The notes: generated by a model not told the origin, from the sequence alone. DNA of 64,000 bases from Homarus americanus (GCF_018991925.1 NW_024753848.1:622001-686000); one strand, 5' to 3'; positions 1-15,800 are shown, counted from the stretch's first letter. Numbers and translations: made by a program.

Positions 1-138
1 ACTGTAATTACAAAAATGGCCACGGATCAGCAACTGTGGTTTTGACAATGCCTTGATTTTACTGAGAATTGTGAGGCCAAATGGTGACAAGATTCAGCAG
101 CTGGACCAGATAATCCTGGAGAATTATTGCCATCCTGT

Positions 139-2317
<2,179 letters not shown>

Positions 2318-2366
2318 GTTGGCGGGACGAGAAGAGCTGCGTTATGGCAAGTGAGCGCCGCCCACC

Positions 2367-2377
2367 CTTATATATAC
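2367..2377 (-). promoter_or_regulatory. TATA box of the 139-2317 gene
   Basis: The minus strand reads TATATATAAG about 50-60 nt upstream of the first-exon ATG at 2317. This fits a TATA-driven arthropod structural gene with a short 5' UTR of about 20-30 nt. Confidence 0.6.
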
Positions 2378-2389
2378 CCACCACTTCCT

Positions 2390-2770
2390 TCAACCGCCTC
2401 ACGCCCCACAATACATACCCCCCCCAAAAAAAAAAAAAAATCCTTTCCTTAATATCAAAATTTTAGTTACAATTTCCCGGTGTTTGGGGGTATATATTTT
2501 TAACTATTTACTGTACTTTTCAATAAGGTTTGTTCGTTTTATATATATATATATATATAGCCTATATATATATAAATATATATTTTTTTTAGAGAGAGAA
2601 TTGTATAAAATCGAAAAACACAAAATTATGGTTGAAAAATATATCCCCCGATGGGTACAGGATGTCGAACGTGACCTGCCAGGGTAATTTGGGTGATGAT
2701 AAAGTTGCCTGCAGGTCGGTGACGAAATTTATCCTGCTGTAGAGGGAGGTGGTGGGAGATCTAGCTTCAC
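2390..2770. other. intergenic, AT-rich with short homopolymer and (TA)n tracts
   Basis: Upstream flank of the 139-2317 gene. It holds an A tract near 2427-2440, two short TA runs at about 2540-2580 and no coding signal. Confidence 0.7.
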
Positions 2771-2900
2771 TACCTGCCATCACTACCACCACTACTACTA
2801 CCTGCCCTCACCACCACTACCTGCCCTTACTACCACCACTACCTGCCCTTACTACCACCACTACCTGCCCTTACTACCACCACTACCTGCCCTCAATACT
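2771..2900 (+). repeat. 21-bp tandem repeat (ACC/TGCC-rich)
   Basis: About five copies of a unit built on CTACCACCACTACCTGCCCT. The reading frame over it is Thr-rich and has no other support. Confidence 0.85.
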
Positions 2901-3179
2901 ACCAGCACTATTGGCCTGCCTGAACTACCACCAGGCCTCACCATTAATTTCACTATTTGCCTCACTACTAACTTCACCATTATCCTAATTTCCCACGCAC
3001 TGTACCCCCATGCCCCTCATTTCCCCAACTCACGTATCCTGTTACCCCGCGGGGCACCTTAACACTGCCCCGCTACATACGCATATCTCATCTCGCCCCG
3101 TGACCTGACCTATACGCTAATCTTGACCTCTGACATCTCTCTCACCGTTCTTGCAAGTTGTTCTATCCTTGACCTCTCC

Positions 3180-3612
3180 TGTTTTGACGTCATAGCTCAC
3201 TCACGCCCACGCTATAATGTCAGAGCTGCCTCACGCCCACTCTATGAAGGTTAGAGCTCCCCCAAGCCTACTCTCTAACGTCACAGCTCCCTCACGCCCA
3301 CTTTGACCTCGCAGCTCCCTCACGCTCACTTTAACGTCACATTTCCCTCACGCTCACTTTAACGTCACATTTCCCTCACGCTCACTTTAACGTCACAGCT
3401 CCCTCACGCCCACTTTGACGTCACAGCTCTCTCACGCCCACTTTGACGCCACAGCTCCCTCACGCCCACTTTGACGTCACCGCTCCCTCACGCCCACTTT
3501 GACGTCACAGCTCCCTCACGCCCACTTTGACGTCACAGCTCCCTCACACCCACTTTGACGTCACAGCTCCCTCACACCCACTTTGACGTCACAGCTCCCT
3601 CACGCCCACACT
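3180..3612 (+). repeat. 28-bp minisatellite carrying CRE (TGACGTCA) sites
   Basis: Degenerate copies at the left become regular 28-bp units on the right (from about 3390), with core TTTGACGTCACAGCTCCCTC. At least seven units keep the full palindrome TGACGTCA. Several older units have AACGTCA instead. The array lies between the two secreted-protein genes. Confidence 0.9.
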
Positions 3613-3704
3613 CACCTGGCAGAAACGTGATATCCGCTGCCAGTACGAGGGACAAAAACTGGTGAGGAGGAAAACTGATGAGCGGAGCCAACCTGGTGCT
3701 TTGT

Positions 3705-3965
3705 GATGATGAATGGTGAGTGGTGATGATGGTGAGTGGTGATGATGGTGAGTGGTGATGATGGTGAGTGGTGGTGATGGTGAGTGGTGATGATGGTGAG
3801 TGGTGATGATGGTGAGTGGTGATGATGGTGAGTGGTGATGATGGTGAGTGGTGGTGATGGTGAGTGGTGATGATGGTGAGTGGTGGTGATGGTGAGTGGT
3901 GATGATGGTGAGTGGTGATGATGATGGTGGTGATGGTGAGCGGTGGTTGTGATGGTGTGGTGGTT
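3705..3965. repeat. GGTGAGTGGTGATGAT-type minisatellite
   Basis: Units of about 12-16 bp built on GGTGAGTGGTGATGATGG. The minus strand is open and His/Ser/Pro-rich, as expected from the repeat; no gene is supported. Confidence 0.92.
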
Positions 3966-4797
3966 GACTGCCATGGTGATTAAGCTGTGATAGTGATGGT
4001 GGCAGTGTGATGGTGACTGGTAATAGTGGTTGATGGTGAGATTATTGTGATCTAATACAGAACCCCCTACATTAGCGAGTACAGTACACCTATTCTACAG
4101 TATAGTAATACACTATACTTCGTACACATTATCTACCCTGACCTTCAAAATTAATAACAAAAATATATTCATAAGTCACTAACACATCAAATACATAAAT
4201 AACAATATTGTGATTTTTTCAGACTTCACCTGAGTACACCCGTCCAGACCTCGTGGTGTAAAAATCTAAAGGAAATTCGACTTTATTCCCCCTTAGCATG
4301 CGGTCCAAAGTTACGTGATTTTGACAGAAAAACATGCATACCAGGTCTTGGGCTCCGAGTCAGGAGTTGGGGGATCATGCCATTAATTTATTTCAGAAAC
4401 ATATTCTCCTTCATCATACAAATCTAATGATACCCAATATGCACAAATTTTCGTACACATAGAGGGTGGTATAGACCGATCAACTTAAAAGTCAATTATC
4501 CCAAAAGTAACATTTGGTCCGTTCGCCCTTTTGGCCCCGGACGCCTCATATTTCTTTCATTAAATTAACAAATCCAGCACAAGTGTTATAGGTAACTAAG
4601 ACAATATATATTTATATTAAGAATTTTAATATCACCGTCATATCAGGTATTAATGGTGGTTCTCAATAGGTGTGGTCATTAGTGTTACCTATATACACCT
4701 GGATGCAATGTAATGAAAAAAATATGGGGGAAATGTGTAGTATACAGTTGTGGTGGTCAAGTTACTGTGAAAAAGTGAGTTTCATTTGTTTGGTTGT
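3966..4797. other. intergenic, AT-rich, no gene seen
   Basis: Unique AT-rich sequence downstream of the 4798-6113 gene. Several TACAGTA-type words occur near 4078-4110. No splice-framed coding segment was found. Confidence 0.6.
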
Positions 4798-6113
4798 TTA
4801 TTTTTTGTCGTCATCGATATCGTCAACTTCAAGGTGGCTGACGTCGACGAGGCCGTATGGAGTGGCAACCAAATCATCATCGTCGTCAATTTCGCGAAGG
4901 ATCCCGTATGGAGTGGCTATCAGATCATCATCGTCATTTTCGTGAAGGATCCCGTATGGAGTGGCTACCAGGTCATCGTCATCATCGTCATTTTCGTGAA
5001 GGATCCCGTATGGAGTGGCAACCAGATCATCGTCGTCTAATTCCTGGTTGACGATGATTGCTGGGGATGAGACGATGGCAGTGCGTGGCTGAGAGTAAAC
5101 AGACACGGCGGCGATGGATGGAACGGCGGCAGGGACACTGTACTGAAGGACCGGGGCGGCATTCTGAACGAAGGGAACGGTAGCGCGAGCGGTAGAATGG
5201 ATGTAGGTGGTGGCAGCAGCAGGGTAGTTGGCGGCAGCTACGGGGTAGGTGGAGAAGGTGGCAGCTGCAGCAGGATAGGTGGCGGCAGCGGCGGGGTAGG
5301 TGGAGAAGGTGGCAGCTGCAGCAGGATAGGTGGCGGCAGCGGCGGGGTAGGAAGTATAGGTGGTAGGAGAGCCAAGTACGGGGAAAGAATAGGGCAGCAG
5401 TATCTTAGTGTCGGCGGCCACAGAGCCCAACACAGCGAGGAGGAACATAACCTGAGAGTAAACAATGATATCTTTAGCTGTTGGTCATATTCTAGGGATG
5501 ATGATGATGTCAACACAAGCGTCTGTAAGTAACTATGTCTTGAGAAGTATAAATAACAAGGAACATATAGATGTTTGTAGTGTAAAAAGTAACAAAGAAC
5601 GGAGATATTTCTAACAGGAACGGCAAGTGTCACATGTAATCAGTCTGTGAACATAACTCAGCAAAATGTCTGCATGTGAACTTAAATACATATAACAGAC
5701 AATACAGACTTCCTGAACTAAATTATCGTTCCTATTGACTCACTATCAACGCTATACATAAACCAATACAGTGATACAATTCATACAACATACACAGCCT
5801 CTACAAGTACTAGGCAAGATAAAGTAATGCATATTTGAGTAAATAGCATTAATTTATAGTTATACGTGTTAAATAAATACTAATATACTAATTTGCTGTT
5901 ACATACTAAAGAAATTATACACGTTAAACAGTTATACAATATACTGTATACACAAATTCATGATATACCATTAAAAATACTGTACCACTTTATATCTACA
6001 TGTTACACTAGAGCCATCGATATATAACAACATTTCACAGGATTTAACAGAATCTAGCACCGTATTTTCCCACCTAGAACAGCACAGACCACGACACTTA
6101 CCTGGATCTTCAT
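4798..6113 (-). CDS. secreted Ala/Pro/Tyr protein with poly-Asp repeats, probable calcified-cuticle protein (two exons)
   Basis: Exons are 6113..6102 (MKIQ) and 5451..4798, phase 0, giving 221 residues. The donor is CAG|GTAAGT and the acceptor TTTACTCTCAG|GTT. The join gives the signal peptide MKIQVMFLLAVLGSVAA. The middle is a degenerate repeat of TYPAAAATFS type. The C-terminal third has four copies of an ATPYG(I/L)L-(H/R)E unit separated by runs of four to six Asp, ending IDDDKK. Poly-Asp tracts are typical of proteins that bind calcium or calcium carbonate; that role here is inference. AATAAA overlaps the stop codon (TAA plus AAC after AAAAAA), so the 3' UTR may be very short. The exon plan matches the gene at 139-2317: four-codon first exon, phase 0, TATA box. 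Shared phrases (YTQPR and YSQPR) suggest related genes. Confidence 0.8.
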
Positions 6114-6160
6114 CTTGGCAGACCTTCAGTAGACGACGATCTAGAACAAGACGCCTCCCC

Positions 6161-6169
6161 CTTTATATA
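6161..6169 (-). promoter_or_regulatory. TATA box of the 4798-6113 gene
   Basis: The minus strand reads TATATAAAG, about 50 nt upstream of the ATG at 6113. The 5' UTR would be about 20-25 nt. Confidence 0.7.
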
Positions 6170-6179
6170 CATCGTCCCT

Positions 6180-8270
6180 GACCCTCCTCTACAGGACACA
6201 CCCCCTCTACCTCATCTTCCCCTCCTTTTCATAACTACTACCATAACATCTTCCCCAGCAACAGGTTATAGCCACACCCTTTCCTCTCTATACTCGACCG
6301 TCCTCACCCAAACCACTTTTTGTCGTGAATTCATTTGTCCTTTTTTTTTAACGAGTTCGGTGCAATCTTCACTATTTTAAATGTATCTTTTACTTGTTTG
6401 TTATGTATATATGTGAGGTAGATTGTATATTTGTATAATAATTTATTTTGTTGAAGATTGGTTTTAAATGGTTTGTATTTGTGATGTGTTTATATAGTAT
6501 CTAGTTTGGTTTGTGTATGGGTAGAAATGGTGATCACGTGTTCGTTTACGTAAGCATAACACCTGCCCTCACGTGCACACACACACACATACACGATACG
6601 ACAGACACAGTCATACATGCAAAAGATACACACAAGCAAAGTCAGACACACACACACACCGCATTTCCTAAAAGACTATATCAATATACCTTACCTTCCC
6701 TCCCCCCCTGAAAAAAAAGACGGCCCACCCAATCCAGATAGAGACAAGACAGTGGTATCCATCGGTTCGTTTCAGATCTCCAAGGTCGCCCTCCTCTGCC
6801 TGGACACGAGACCTTGAAAAACCTCACCTCGAGACCCGGCTACGTGTAATTATTAATAACACCATCTGCATCTCAGGTGTAATTGAATCTATACCAATGT
6901 AGTGTACTCCTCAGGGTAATGTTGAAGTGTAGTGGGTATGTTTTGGGTGTGTGGTTGTGGTGTAGGGATAGAGGTAGGGTGTAGGAGTAGGATGTATCAG
7001 GGTTTTGGGCAGGTTTGGGTGTGGTGCATCCTCAGCTGCCCTACCCTATCTGCCTACAGACAAATACCTGAGGGATGGACAGATGTCCTTCTGTCTGTGT
7101 GTGTTTGTATGTGTGCGCGCAAGTTTGTATGTGTTTGTAAACGTTTGTATGTGTGCCAGTTTGTGCTTGTAAGCGTGTTTATATGTGCGTGTACATGAGT
7201 TATCAAATGCGTCACTTAACCACTTAACTTGAGGTAGACGAACTCACTCACTCGTTAAAAACACCAGTCTTCACTACATCCGCCATACATAAATTAAGTA
7301 AAATAGTTTCGCTTTTCTTAAGTTTTCAAAATCGTTCTATTATATAATTTCTCTCATTTGTGATATTTTAAGTTTTCAAAAGAACAATTATTGTTCTAAT
7401 CTGTTTTCCTCTCGGTATTCTTTGTGCAGTTAACGTCAGTCAATTGTTTTCGCAGTGACAACGAACGAGCGAGGCCTTAAGGGTGTCCAATGTCTACCCA
7501 TCTTTCATTTAACCCTATTATAAACTTAATATTTCTTTGTCCTATGCCAACCGGGTGCCGTTAACTAAGACAATGTACTTTTATTACCGAAGGTCAAAGT
7601 CTCCCGCTATGGTCAAGGCTTGCACAGTGACCCTACACAGCCTCTTCACCTCTTCACACACACACGATGCTATTCCCGTTACCTTATACTCATCCTTGAA
7701 GAATAAGCAAGAAATTACGATAAAAAATGACACGCGGAAAAAAGTTGTATCTCTTGTCACCATCGAAGACGTAATCAACATTATATCACCATGAATGACA
7801 GTAATTACAGATACCTCCCTCCTTCCTTCCCTGGGCATGGTACTACGTCACCAGTATATCTTATCGCACCAGCAGCCCTTCCCCGCTCCACCATCACGAT
7901 ACATCCCTCCCAAGTCCTTCCCGACACACACACACACACACCCACATCCTGGTTACCTACCGGGAAACCTTGCACGCACGCTGATTTCGTATACCCGCCC
8001 AGAGCTTGCAACATTCCCGGGAACTCTGAATTCACCGCCTTGAAAGAGAATCAGTGTGCTTGTGACACCCTCCCACCTATCCCCCCACCCCCGAAGGATC
8101 TATACTTGCATCATCCAGAGGAAGGTCCTACTTGCATCACTCATGAGACCTCCTGCTGTTGCTCCTACTGGCTTCTTCTGCTTGATTTGCTCCTTGCATC
8201 CTCCTGCTTGCGTCAACCCAGAGGTGGGGACTTCTTGCATCACCCAGGGATTCTCTGCTTCCAATTATTC
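6180..8270. other. intergenic with short CA/GT runs, no supported gene
   Basis: Short CA tracts lie near 6574-6600, 6645-6660 and 7925-7945, with GT-rich sequence at 7090-7195. The frames at 7537-7794 and 7791-8285 have no splice context, signal peptide or recognisable domain. Confidence 0.6.
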
Positions 8271-8640
8271 GAAAATGTTACTTAACCAAAGACTACTTGA
8301 TCAAAACTGCTACTTAACCAATACTGCTACTTAACCAAAACTGCAACTTAAACAATACTGCTACTTAATGAATACTGCTACTTAATGAATACTATTTATC
8401 CAAAACTGCTACTTAATGAATACTACTATACCAAAGACTGCTACTTATCCGAAACTACTATTCCTTAACCAAAACTGCCACTGAACTAAAACCGCTATTT
8501 AACCAAAGGTGTCACTTAACCCGCACTGCTACTTAACCAAAACTGTCATTTATCCAAAAACTACACCTTAACCTAAACTGCTAATGATCTAAAACTGCTT
8601 CTTGATCAAAACAGCCACTTAATCAGATATTACTCAATCA
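8270..8640 (+). repeat. degenerate tandem repeat, unit about 17-20 bp (CTACTTAACCAAAACTG)
   Basis: About 18 diverged copies of CTACTTAACCAAAACTG and variants (TTAATGAATACTG). The divergence suggests an old array. Confidence 0.85.
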
Positions 8641-9909
8641 TCACACTTACCCTGTACATAACCCCCAAAAAACAAATGAAGATAGCCAACACAAATTATC
8701 CTCACACCACCATCCACACAGGCGAATTACATCATTCATGGCATGTCTTTAAGTTTCTCAATACCCATACTCTATATACAGGCCCACACTACCTTAATGC
8801 AGTTTTATAATTTACCACATTTTGTCGGACTGCAAGACCTTACACTGAATCATGACTACCAACTTTGTGGACACTTTTTGTGCTCTCATGACAACCTCTC
8901 AGCCATGGGACACGAAGTCGACTGCCGATCGGTGCTCTTGCTCCCACTTAATCAATGACCCTCTGTTGTCACTCTTGATGCACCCAGCTATTCCATAACC
9001 ACAACAAATGTCCCATATTAAAAGTTCATCAACTAATTACAATGTAAAACCCGACCATCTATCCACCAGATTTCGTGTAACCAGTAACTACAGCACCAGC
9101 TACAGGCACAGTTCTTGAAAAAAGGATAAGAAAATACAGTGAGGTGGACCAAGTACATTATTTGTGAACATTTGATAACATATAAATACAATAATAATAA
9201 ATGACAGTAAACCCTAAACAGAATGCATTTCCATATTAAAGGGAAATTGTTGTCAATGTCTCATAACATTTTGAAATATTCTGAATCAGATAATCCACTC
9301 CTGTTGTGTACTGTTCAATGGAAAGGCACCAAATAAATTACTCTATATAAATAAATAAATCACAAGTATATCACACACACACATACACAATATGAAGGAG
9401 TGTACTGTACAAAGAGGCGTGTTTGCAATATGAATCACAAGTGAATATTGCTGGCAGGGATTCAAAGTACATTACGGTCGGCAGGAAAGGGAATCTCTCT
9501 CTCTCTCAGGCACACATACATGCACCTGTATTTACACACACACACACACACAAAAGCACCAGTTCTTGAATCTAAATTTTGACATACGGTATCTATCAAA
9601 TTAAGTTCATTATAAGTATGTATGTTGCAACAATGAGGTTACTGCATAGATCAACAGTTGCAGGAATAACAAAGTAATATTCGGAATGGTTAAAAAGGAA
9701 CAGAGTTAGCAGGTTACTTTTTAGAATATTTCTCCAATTCAGAATATATAGTAATGTACTGTATTATGAATTACTATAGTTGTATTAGATTTCAAAACCC
9801 CCAAAATATTCCAAATTAAGATGACTTCCCAAACCAGGAATACTGAATTGTGGAGGAGTTACTGGCATTATTATTTAAAACATACTATCCTCATACTGCA
9901 GTGCTGTAC
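8641..9909. other. intergenic downstream of the leucyl-tRNA synthetase gene
   Basis: AT-rich sequence with short CA tracts at about 9370 and 9535. No coding exon was recognised. Confidence 0.6.
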
Positions 9910-9915
9910 TTTAAT
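9910..9915 (-). terminator. candidate polyadenylation signal for leucyl-tRNA synthetase
   Basis: ATTAAA on the minus strand, about 100 nt after the stop codon at 10016-10018. No AATAAA is seen nearer. This is a plausible but weak call. Confidence 0.35.
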
Positions 9916-10015
9916 ATTCAGTTATAATGACAATGGTATTTGCTACGTGAAGTTCCTACTAACCAGCACTTTGCTTTTTGATTAAGTTAGTCCCAATACA
10001 GTACCTGTTTTACAT

Positions 10016-12839
10016 CTATTGTGTCATATACAAAATCTTGGTCCCTAAGAAGGCTGAAGTGCCATTTGATGTGAAGTGGACAGCATCATCCTTTAGACTC
10101 AGTACAATCTTGTCATTTAGTTCTTCGGTCCCTTGAAGAGGATTAGCCAGATTTGGCATCATCCGTGGTCCCAGAACCGGGTCACTGTATCTGTGAAAAG
10201 TGACTTTCATGGTTGGCTTCACAAAGCGCTCTTGTCTTCTCAGACGAGCCAACACAGAAGCGACGGTGTCTTTCTCATAGATAGGAAGCTGACATATGAA
10301 TAGTCCCGTATGTGGCTGAGGATTGACTAAGGACAAGATAACACAAGGTGCACTAGTGAAGGTCAGGTAAGGCTCCCCTGGGACTACTTCCTCCTGAGTG
10401 CGTTCATTGTCACATTCCTCCGTCCAACACATCTGAAGGCCTTCAAGGTCCAGAGTGCCTCGCAGGTAGTCAATATTCTCTTCCAGAATGCTTCGTTCAT
10501 TGAAATCTACAGTGTCCTTTAGTGCTGTTTCTCCTACAGTGTTCAACCTCTCTCTAACTGCTTGAGCAAAGGGCATGACTTTCTTCATGTACTTCTTGAG
10601 TGATGGGTTACTTCCCAGTGCTTTTGATAACTCCTTGTTATCTGGGAGACAATTACCATTAGCTTTATACAAATCGTGCATTGTAGTTAAGATAATACTT
10701 TGCCACTTAGGGAAAGTCTTTGCTATCCATACAGTCCCATGTGACGGTGCTTGAGGTGTGGCTGCAGTTTCACCCTTTTTAGATTTGGCAGGAGACATGT
10801 GGGCTTTAAGGCGTAGTCGAAAACGATGAGATGCATCAGCAAGATACTCTGAAGCTTTCACAAGTGCAAGATCTGGTTCCTCAGTTGTTGGCCAACTTGC
10901 ATGAAGAATAGATTTTGAGTTACCAAGAAGTTTTTGCCAAATGTAGTCACATGCATGAGGGCAGATGGGAGCAAGCAGGAGCACCTGTGTAGTTAGATAT
11001 CGACTCACAAGGTCCCAGTGTAGACCCGCCTGAACTTGTGCCCGCTCACGATATTGATGGAACAAGTTATTGTACTCAAAGAAACCAGTACGCAGAGCTT
11101 CCTTGAACATCAGTGATCTGTAGTTCTCATCAGTTTCCCTTATCTTCAAGTTCATCTCGGACGTAAACATCTTGTCGTTAATGGTGGAGGCGGGACCAGT
11201 ACGCATTGAACTTTTTTCTGCAAGGAGTTCTTTGGTTAATTCAACAAATGTCCACAGTCTGAGTACACCCGAGTCAGCTACCGGAGTTTCAAAGTTAGCA
11301 TCCTCTACAGAGTCTCCTGCATTAGCTAGTGCTAGACGCATACCATCAGCTCCATAACTGTCGAGAGCATCAGTTAGAGTCATGAAATTTCCAGTTGATT
11401 TTGACATTTTCTCAGAGTTAAGTAGCAGATGACCATTGGCACGAATACCTTGAGGCCATCTATCAGGCTTATTCGACCAGATTGCTGTGTGGTTATACAA
11501 GAAATAAGTTAAATGATTAGGAACTAGATCTTTTCCCGAAGTTCTTAAGTCAACGGGATACCAATAGCCAAATTCCTGTCGCATTTTCTGAAGGGCTTCC
11601 TTCTTGATGGAGGACTCTGGTGCCTTATCTGTCAGTTGGAACACATAGTCCCACACTTCTGGAGTCATCTGCTCTGGTTTAATACCGTACTCACCCTGAA
11701 CAGAACCATATACATCTGAATGTAGAATGTGACAAACAGTATAGTAGGCCATATAAATGGTCGAGTCGGAAAGGGATTCAATCAGCCATTTCTCATCCCA
11801 AGGGAGACGAGTTCCGAGGCCGTAAGTGCGAGAACAAGCGTGACCTTTCAGCCACTCAAGAGTAGCTTCAAAGTTGCGCCGCACTTCCTCGTGGTATGTT
11901 TCCAGCGCATCGAGGTTCTTCTGAGTCTCAGCTCTCCACGCTGCTTCACCATAGTCCAGGTACCACTGATCACACAGAGCCACGACACACTCATCACCAG
12001 ACCGGGATATAATCTGCTTCTCTGGTTCCTGGTATATCAGAGCTTCCTTTGCCTTCACCAGCATCTCCTGTATTTGCTTTTTGATATCTTGTACCTTCTT
12101 TCCTCTTAGTTCCCCGACCAGAAGAGTTCCTTCATAAAACCCACGGAGATAAACCTTTTCCTTTGCTTCGAGTAACTTGTCGCGATCGTTCTGAGATTTT
12201 ATTCCCATCATCTGGCAGATTGTCGGAGCACTCAGGGAACCATACTCAGGTACATCAATAATTGGGACAGGATCAAAATTCACCATTTCTTCAGTGATGC
12301 CATATTTCTCCCTCAGTGCTGGCTTATTCTTGAGATCCACAAGTGCTGCAAAATCATCTGGGGCATCTGATGGCACTGAGGTCACAACGCCAGTACCTTT
12401 TTCTTCCTTTACTGTCAGCATAGGTAGAGTGTAGATAGTCTTGTAGCTGGTAAGAGGTGCACTAAGTTTAGTTCCCATTAGTTCGTGACCCTTGAGTTCT
12501 AAGAGTGGCTTCACCTCATTCTCTACACTCAACATCCCTTGGAAAGCCATATTCCTCGCCGCTCTGCGTGTACACACGACTACCTCGCCGTCCTTGGTCT
12601 CTAGGGCAATATATGTCAAGTCAGGTCCGAGCCAACAGTTTGTCTGCCCGTACATAGTTTCAGGTCGTAGTGTTGCAGCTATGAGGAACACCGGCTTTGG
12701 GGCCAACACTGCCAGCTTTCCTTTGAGTTCCTGCACTCGCATCTTGATGAGGGTGTACTCCTGTGGGCCGACACCTTCTCCCGATGACCGATCATGATCC
12801 ATACAGGGCTGGCCATCCTTTGGAGAATATATAGTGTAC
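10016..12839 (-). CDS. LARS1: leucyl-tRNA synthetase coding exon 5 (editing domain, KMSKS, C-terminus)
   Basis: A single 2824-nt terminal exon with 940 codons plus the stop. It starts [16 protein letters not shown] after the acceptor TTTTCTCTACAG. The 14 residues that extend the open frame upstream of Y are intronic. It holds the CP1 editing domain, the KMSKS loop and the whole C-terminal tRNA-binding region. Four fifths of the protein therefore lies on one exon. Confidence 0.96.
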
Positions 12840-15800
12840 CTGTAGAGAAAACAAACATCTTTCAGTATTGTGGATGTCACATTAATGCCTATAATATTTC
12901 TTTTGAGTAAAAATAAAGGGGTGAGACAACATTTCCACTAGAGGTTCAATCTCACTATCTTATAGCCTTCACCACACAACTGATCTATAGCGGAAAAATA
13001 TAAAATCCTTCATGTCCCAATAACACAAATAGTCTACGAGAACTACTTGTAACTGAGAGCTACCAGCTACAAGCCCTAATGGAACCCAATTTCCATACAC
13101 ATCTGGTATCCCAAGAGGTGACTGAATTCACCCAACAACACCCTTTAAGATATCTGAGAATCTTAAAAAAAAAAAATTCTAAACCTGGAAATAAAAAGTT
13201 TACCCCTAACAATAGCAGATTCCCCTCCAGCCTCCCTACCTCACTCACTGGAGGACTCGGTCGACCTGTTCAAATCTCAATAGAATATGATTCCCAGAAG
13301 CCTCAAGTCCTTTTACATCAAAACAGAAGCATCCTACACCAAGAAACACAACAGCCCAAACACAATGAAGCAAGTATTATCACTGTAATATGTGAAGTTA
13401 TTTTTAAGCCTTTATGAAAATTTACCTCATAAGCATTATGTTAAAAAGTTCATATTAATCTACTGGTACAAGTATGAGCACAATGTTGGCTGTGTAGAAA
13501 ATGTTTTAATCACTTTTTTTTACTGTTGTACATCATCTCTTATTTCAACTTAACATTAATCTAACCTAACTCCCCCTAGATAGCATTAGGGTATCTAATC
13601 AAGTGACATAATCTGGGGGATAATCTTCAGGCAATTCAGAAAAGGTATTACCTGTATACAATAAAGTCAATTAAGCCACATCAACAGAAACGACGACAAA
13701 AGTTCCATCTCACCTTTTCCCAAACTGGATTTTCCCCTTTTCCCTGAGACGGAGGAACTGCCAACGAACGAAGGAGTCATAATAAGGATTACGGTCGGTG
13801 GTGATGAACGATCGTCTCCAGTCTGTGTGGAGGCCGACCCTCTTGAGGTCCTCCACACAGTGCGGGGGGAAATACTTGAGCCAGTAATCCTCGTTGGTGA
13901 ACTTCTCAATCTCCTTATCGTCAATACCCAGACTCTGCATAATCTGCCACTGGTATTTGACTCCTCCTGTCTTGGCAACGGCTTTGCTCTGGAGATTGTA
14001 AGAAAGCAAGGTTGATGAACGACTGACTTAAAGAATTCAAAGCAAAAAATTGAAGAACATAGCATTGAATTCAAAGCAGAAAATGAAGAAAACCGCATCA
14101 TTAGTCAATTACAGCTACTTGATTACCCAAATTTCCATACAATAGGCAAAAAGTAATTGTATAGTCAAAGAAATACGAGCATATACAATGAAATCTTTCA
14201 CCCACCACAGTCAAACATGTCAGGGGCCCAGACTATACATTTCCAACCCAACTACTGTACACACTCTGGACTGAAACTGGAGTCAAATGTGAGATATTGC
14301 TTAGAGACAATATGTGGAGAAACTGCTGGAAATAGTCCCTTTTTTTTGTTTATAAAGAGTATAAAGTTTGTGTTGGTGTATGGTGGTGGGAAGAGACGAA
14401 CTGGTATGAAGTAAATACATATGTAGGGTGCCCCAGAAAATTGTCCCTGCCACACTACCTGCCTGCTCCCTGAGGCACTGTGAATTGGAGGGAGGGAGGG
14501 AGCAGGCAGGGAGAGAGAAAGGCAGGCAGGGAGAGAGAAAGGCAGGCAGAGACATTTTCCTGAGAGACCCTATATACAGTTCAGTTGCCACGGTTCTTAA
14601 ATATTTTCATAAGAGAGTTTTAAGAGCGGTGAGACCAAGATCATTTCCCACGAGGAGGATAGTTTGCTAATGAGCGCTATGGCATGTATATGGGTTAGGC
14701 AAGGTTAGCTGCTATATGAAGATGATACCACTATAGTTGGCACACAGTTCAGAAGAAAAGTTGCAAGTGTTGGTGCTTGTTTATGGAAGAAATAGAGGAT
14801 GAAAAATGTGAATGCTAATGTTAACCTAACCTAACCCAATCTAACCTTATGCTAACTCTAACAGTAACCTAATCTATCCTGACATAATCTGACACTAACC
14901 TAATCCAATATAACCTTACACTAACCTGACCTAATATAACCTTACACTAACTTAACCTAACTCCCCCAGAGAGTTAAGCTGCATAATCATCAGGTAAAAT
15001 AAAAAGTAGGGAGGAGGAGATGGCATTATAGTAATAATCTCAAGAGGTCTTATTTTAATCCCACCCTACAACACCTTCCCTATTTACTAGCGATACTAAA
15101 CTAAGACATCCACAACTGCCTCCTCTACTTGCTGCTAATATCTTGGTGCCTTGCTTCTTACCTTCTTCCCCTTGGACTTATCTTGGATGGTCACCTCCTT
15201 AAGCTGGGCGACCTCCATGCTGTCGTCGTCGTCTGGGAAGTTGGGCGGGCAGCCGTAGTCCGCAACCTCCCTCTTCAGCTTATCTGCACTGGCCTTTATT
15301 GGCATGCCTGAAGATAAAGAGGTAGATAGCATAAGTGTGACAAAAATGTAAAAAGCCTCATTAGTTATTTTTTGGGGAGATGGTGTTCCTGTATGTAAAT
15401 TAACCATCAAGAGATTTAATGAAGTCATCTGTATCCAAAATTAACGTTCATTAGAATTAGCGAGTTACCTAACTGAATTGGCAACGAATCGTTATGTAAA
15501 GGTTAACTCGAGGTTTACCGTTTCATGTACAAGAGCTAATGATTGAGTTTTGACGCTAGAGAGCTGTTCGTTGACACATCTATACTATTGTTCATCACTG
15601 AGTTTTCAATCTCCAGGTCTCAGTCTAGGAGAAAATAAATCCCATTGTTGCAAAAAAATTTAAACACATGATCCACAATCTTACAGCTATAGTTGGTCCC
15701 AAAAGATCCTCAACAATAAACCAAGACAAGGAAGAGAGATAAACCAGGACAAGGAACAGAGATAAACCAGGACAAGGAACAGAGATAAACCAGGACAAGG

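Noticed and set aside
3612..3974. 120-codon His/Ser/Pro-rich minus frame
   Set aside because: It is the translation of the GGTGAGTGGTGATGAT array, with no signal peptide or splice support.
7791..8285. 164-codon plus frame with Cys-rich segment
   Set aside because: No domain, signal peptide, promoter or splice context. Part of it is degenerate TTGCATCAxxCAGAGG repeats.
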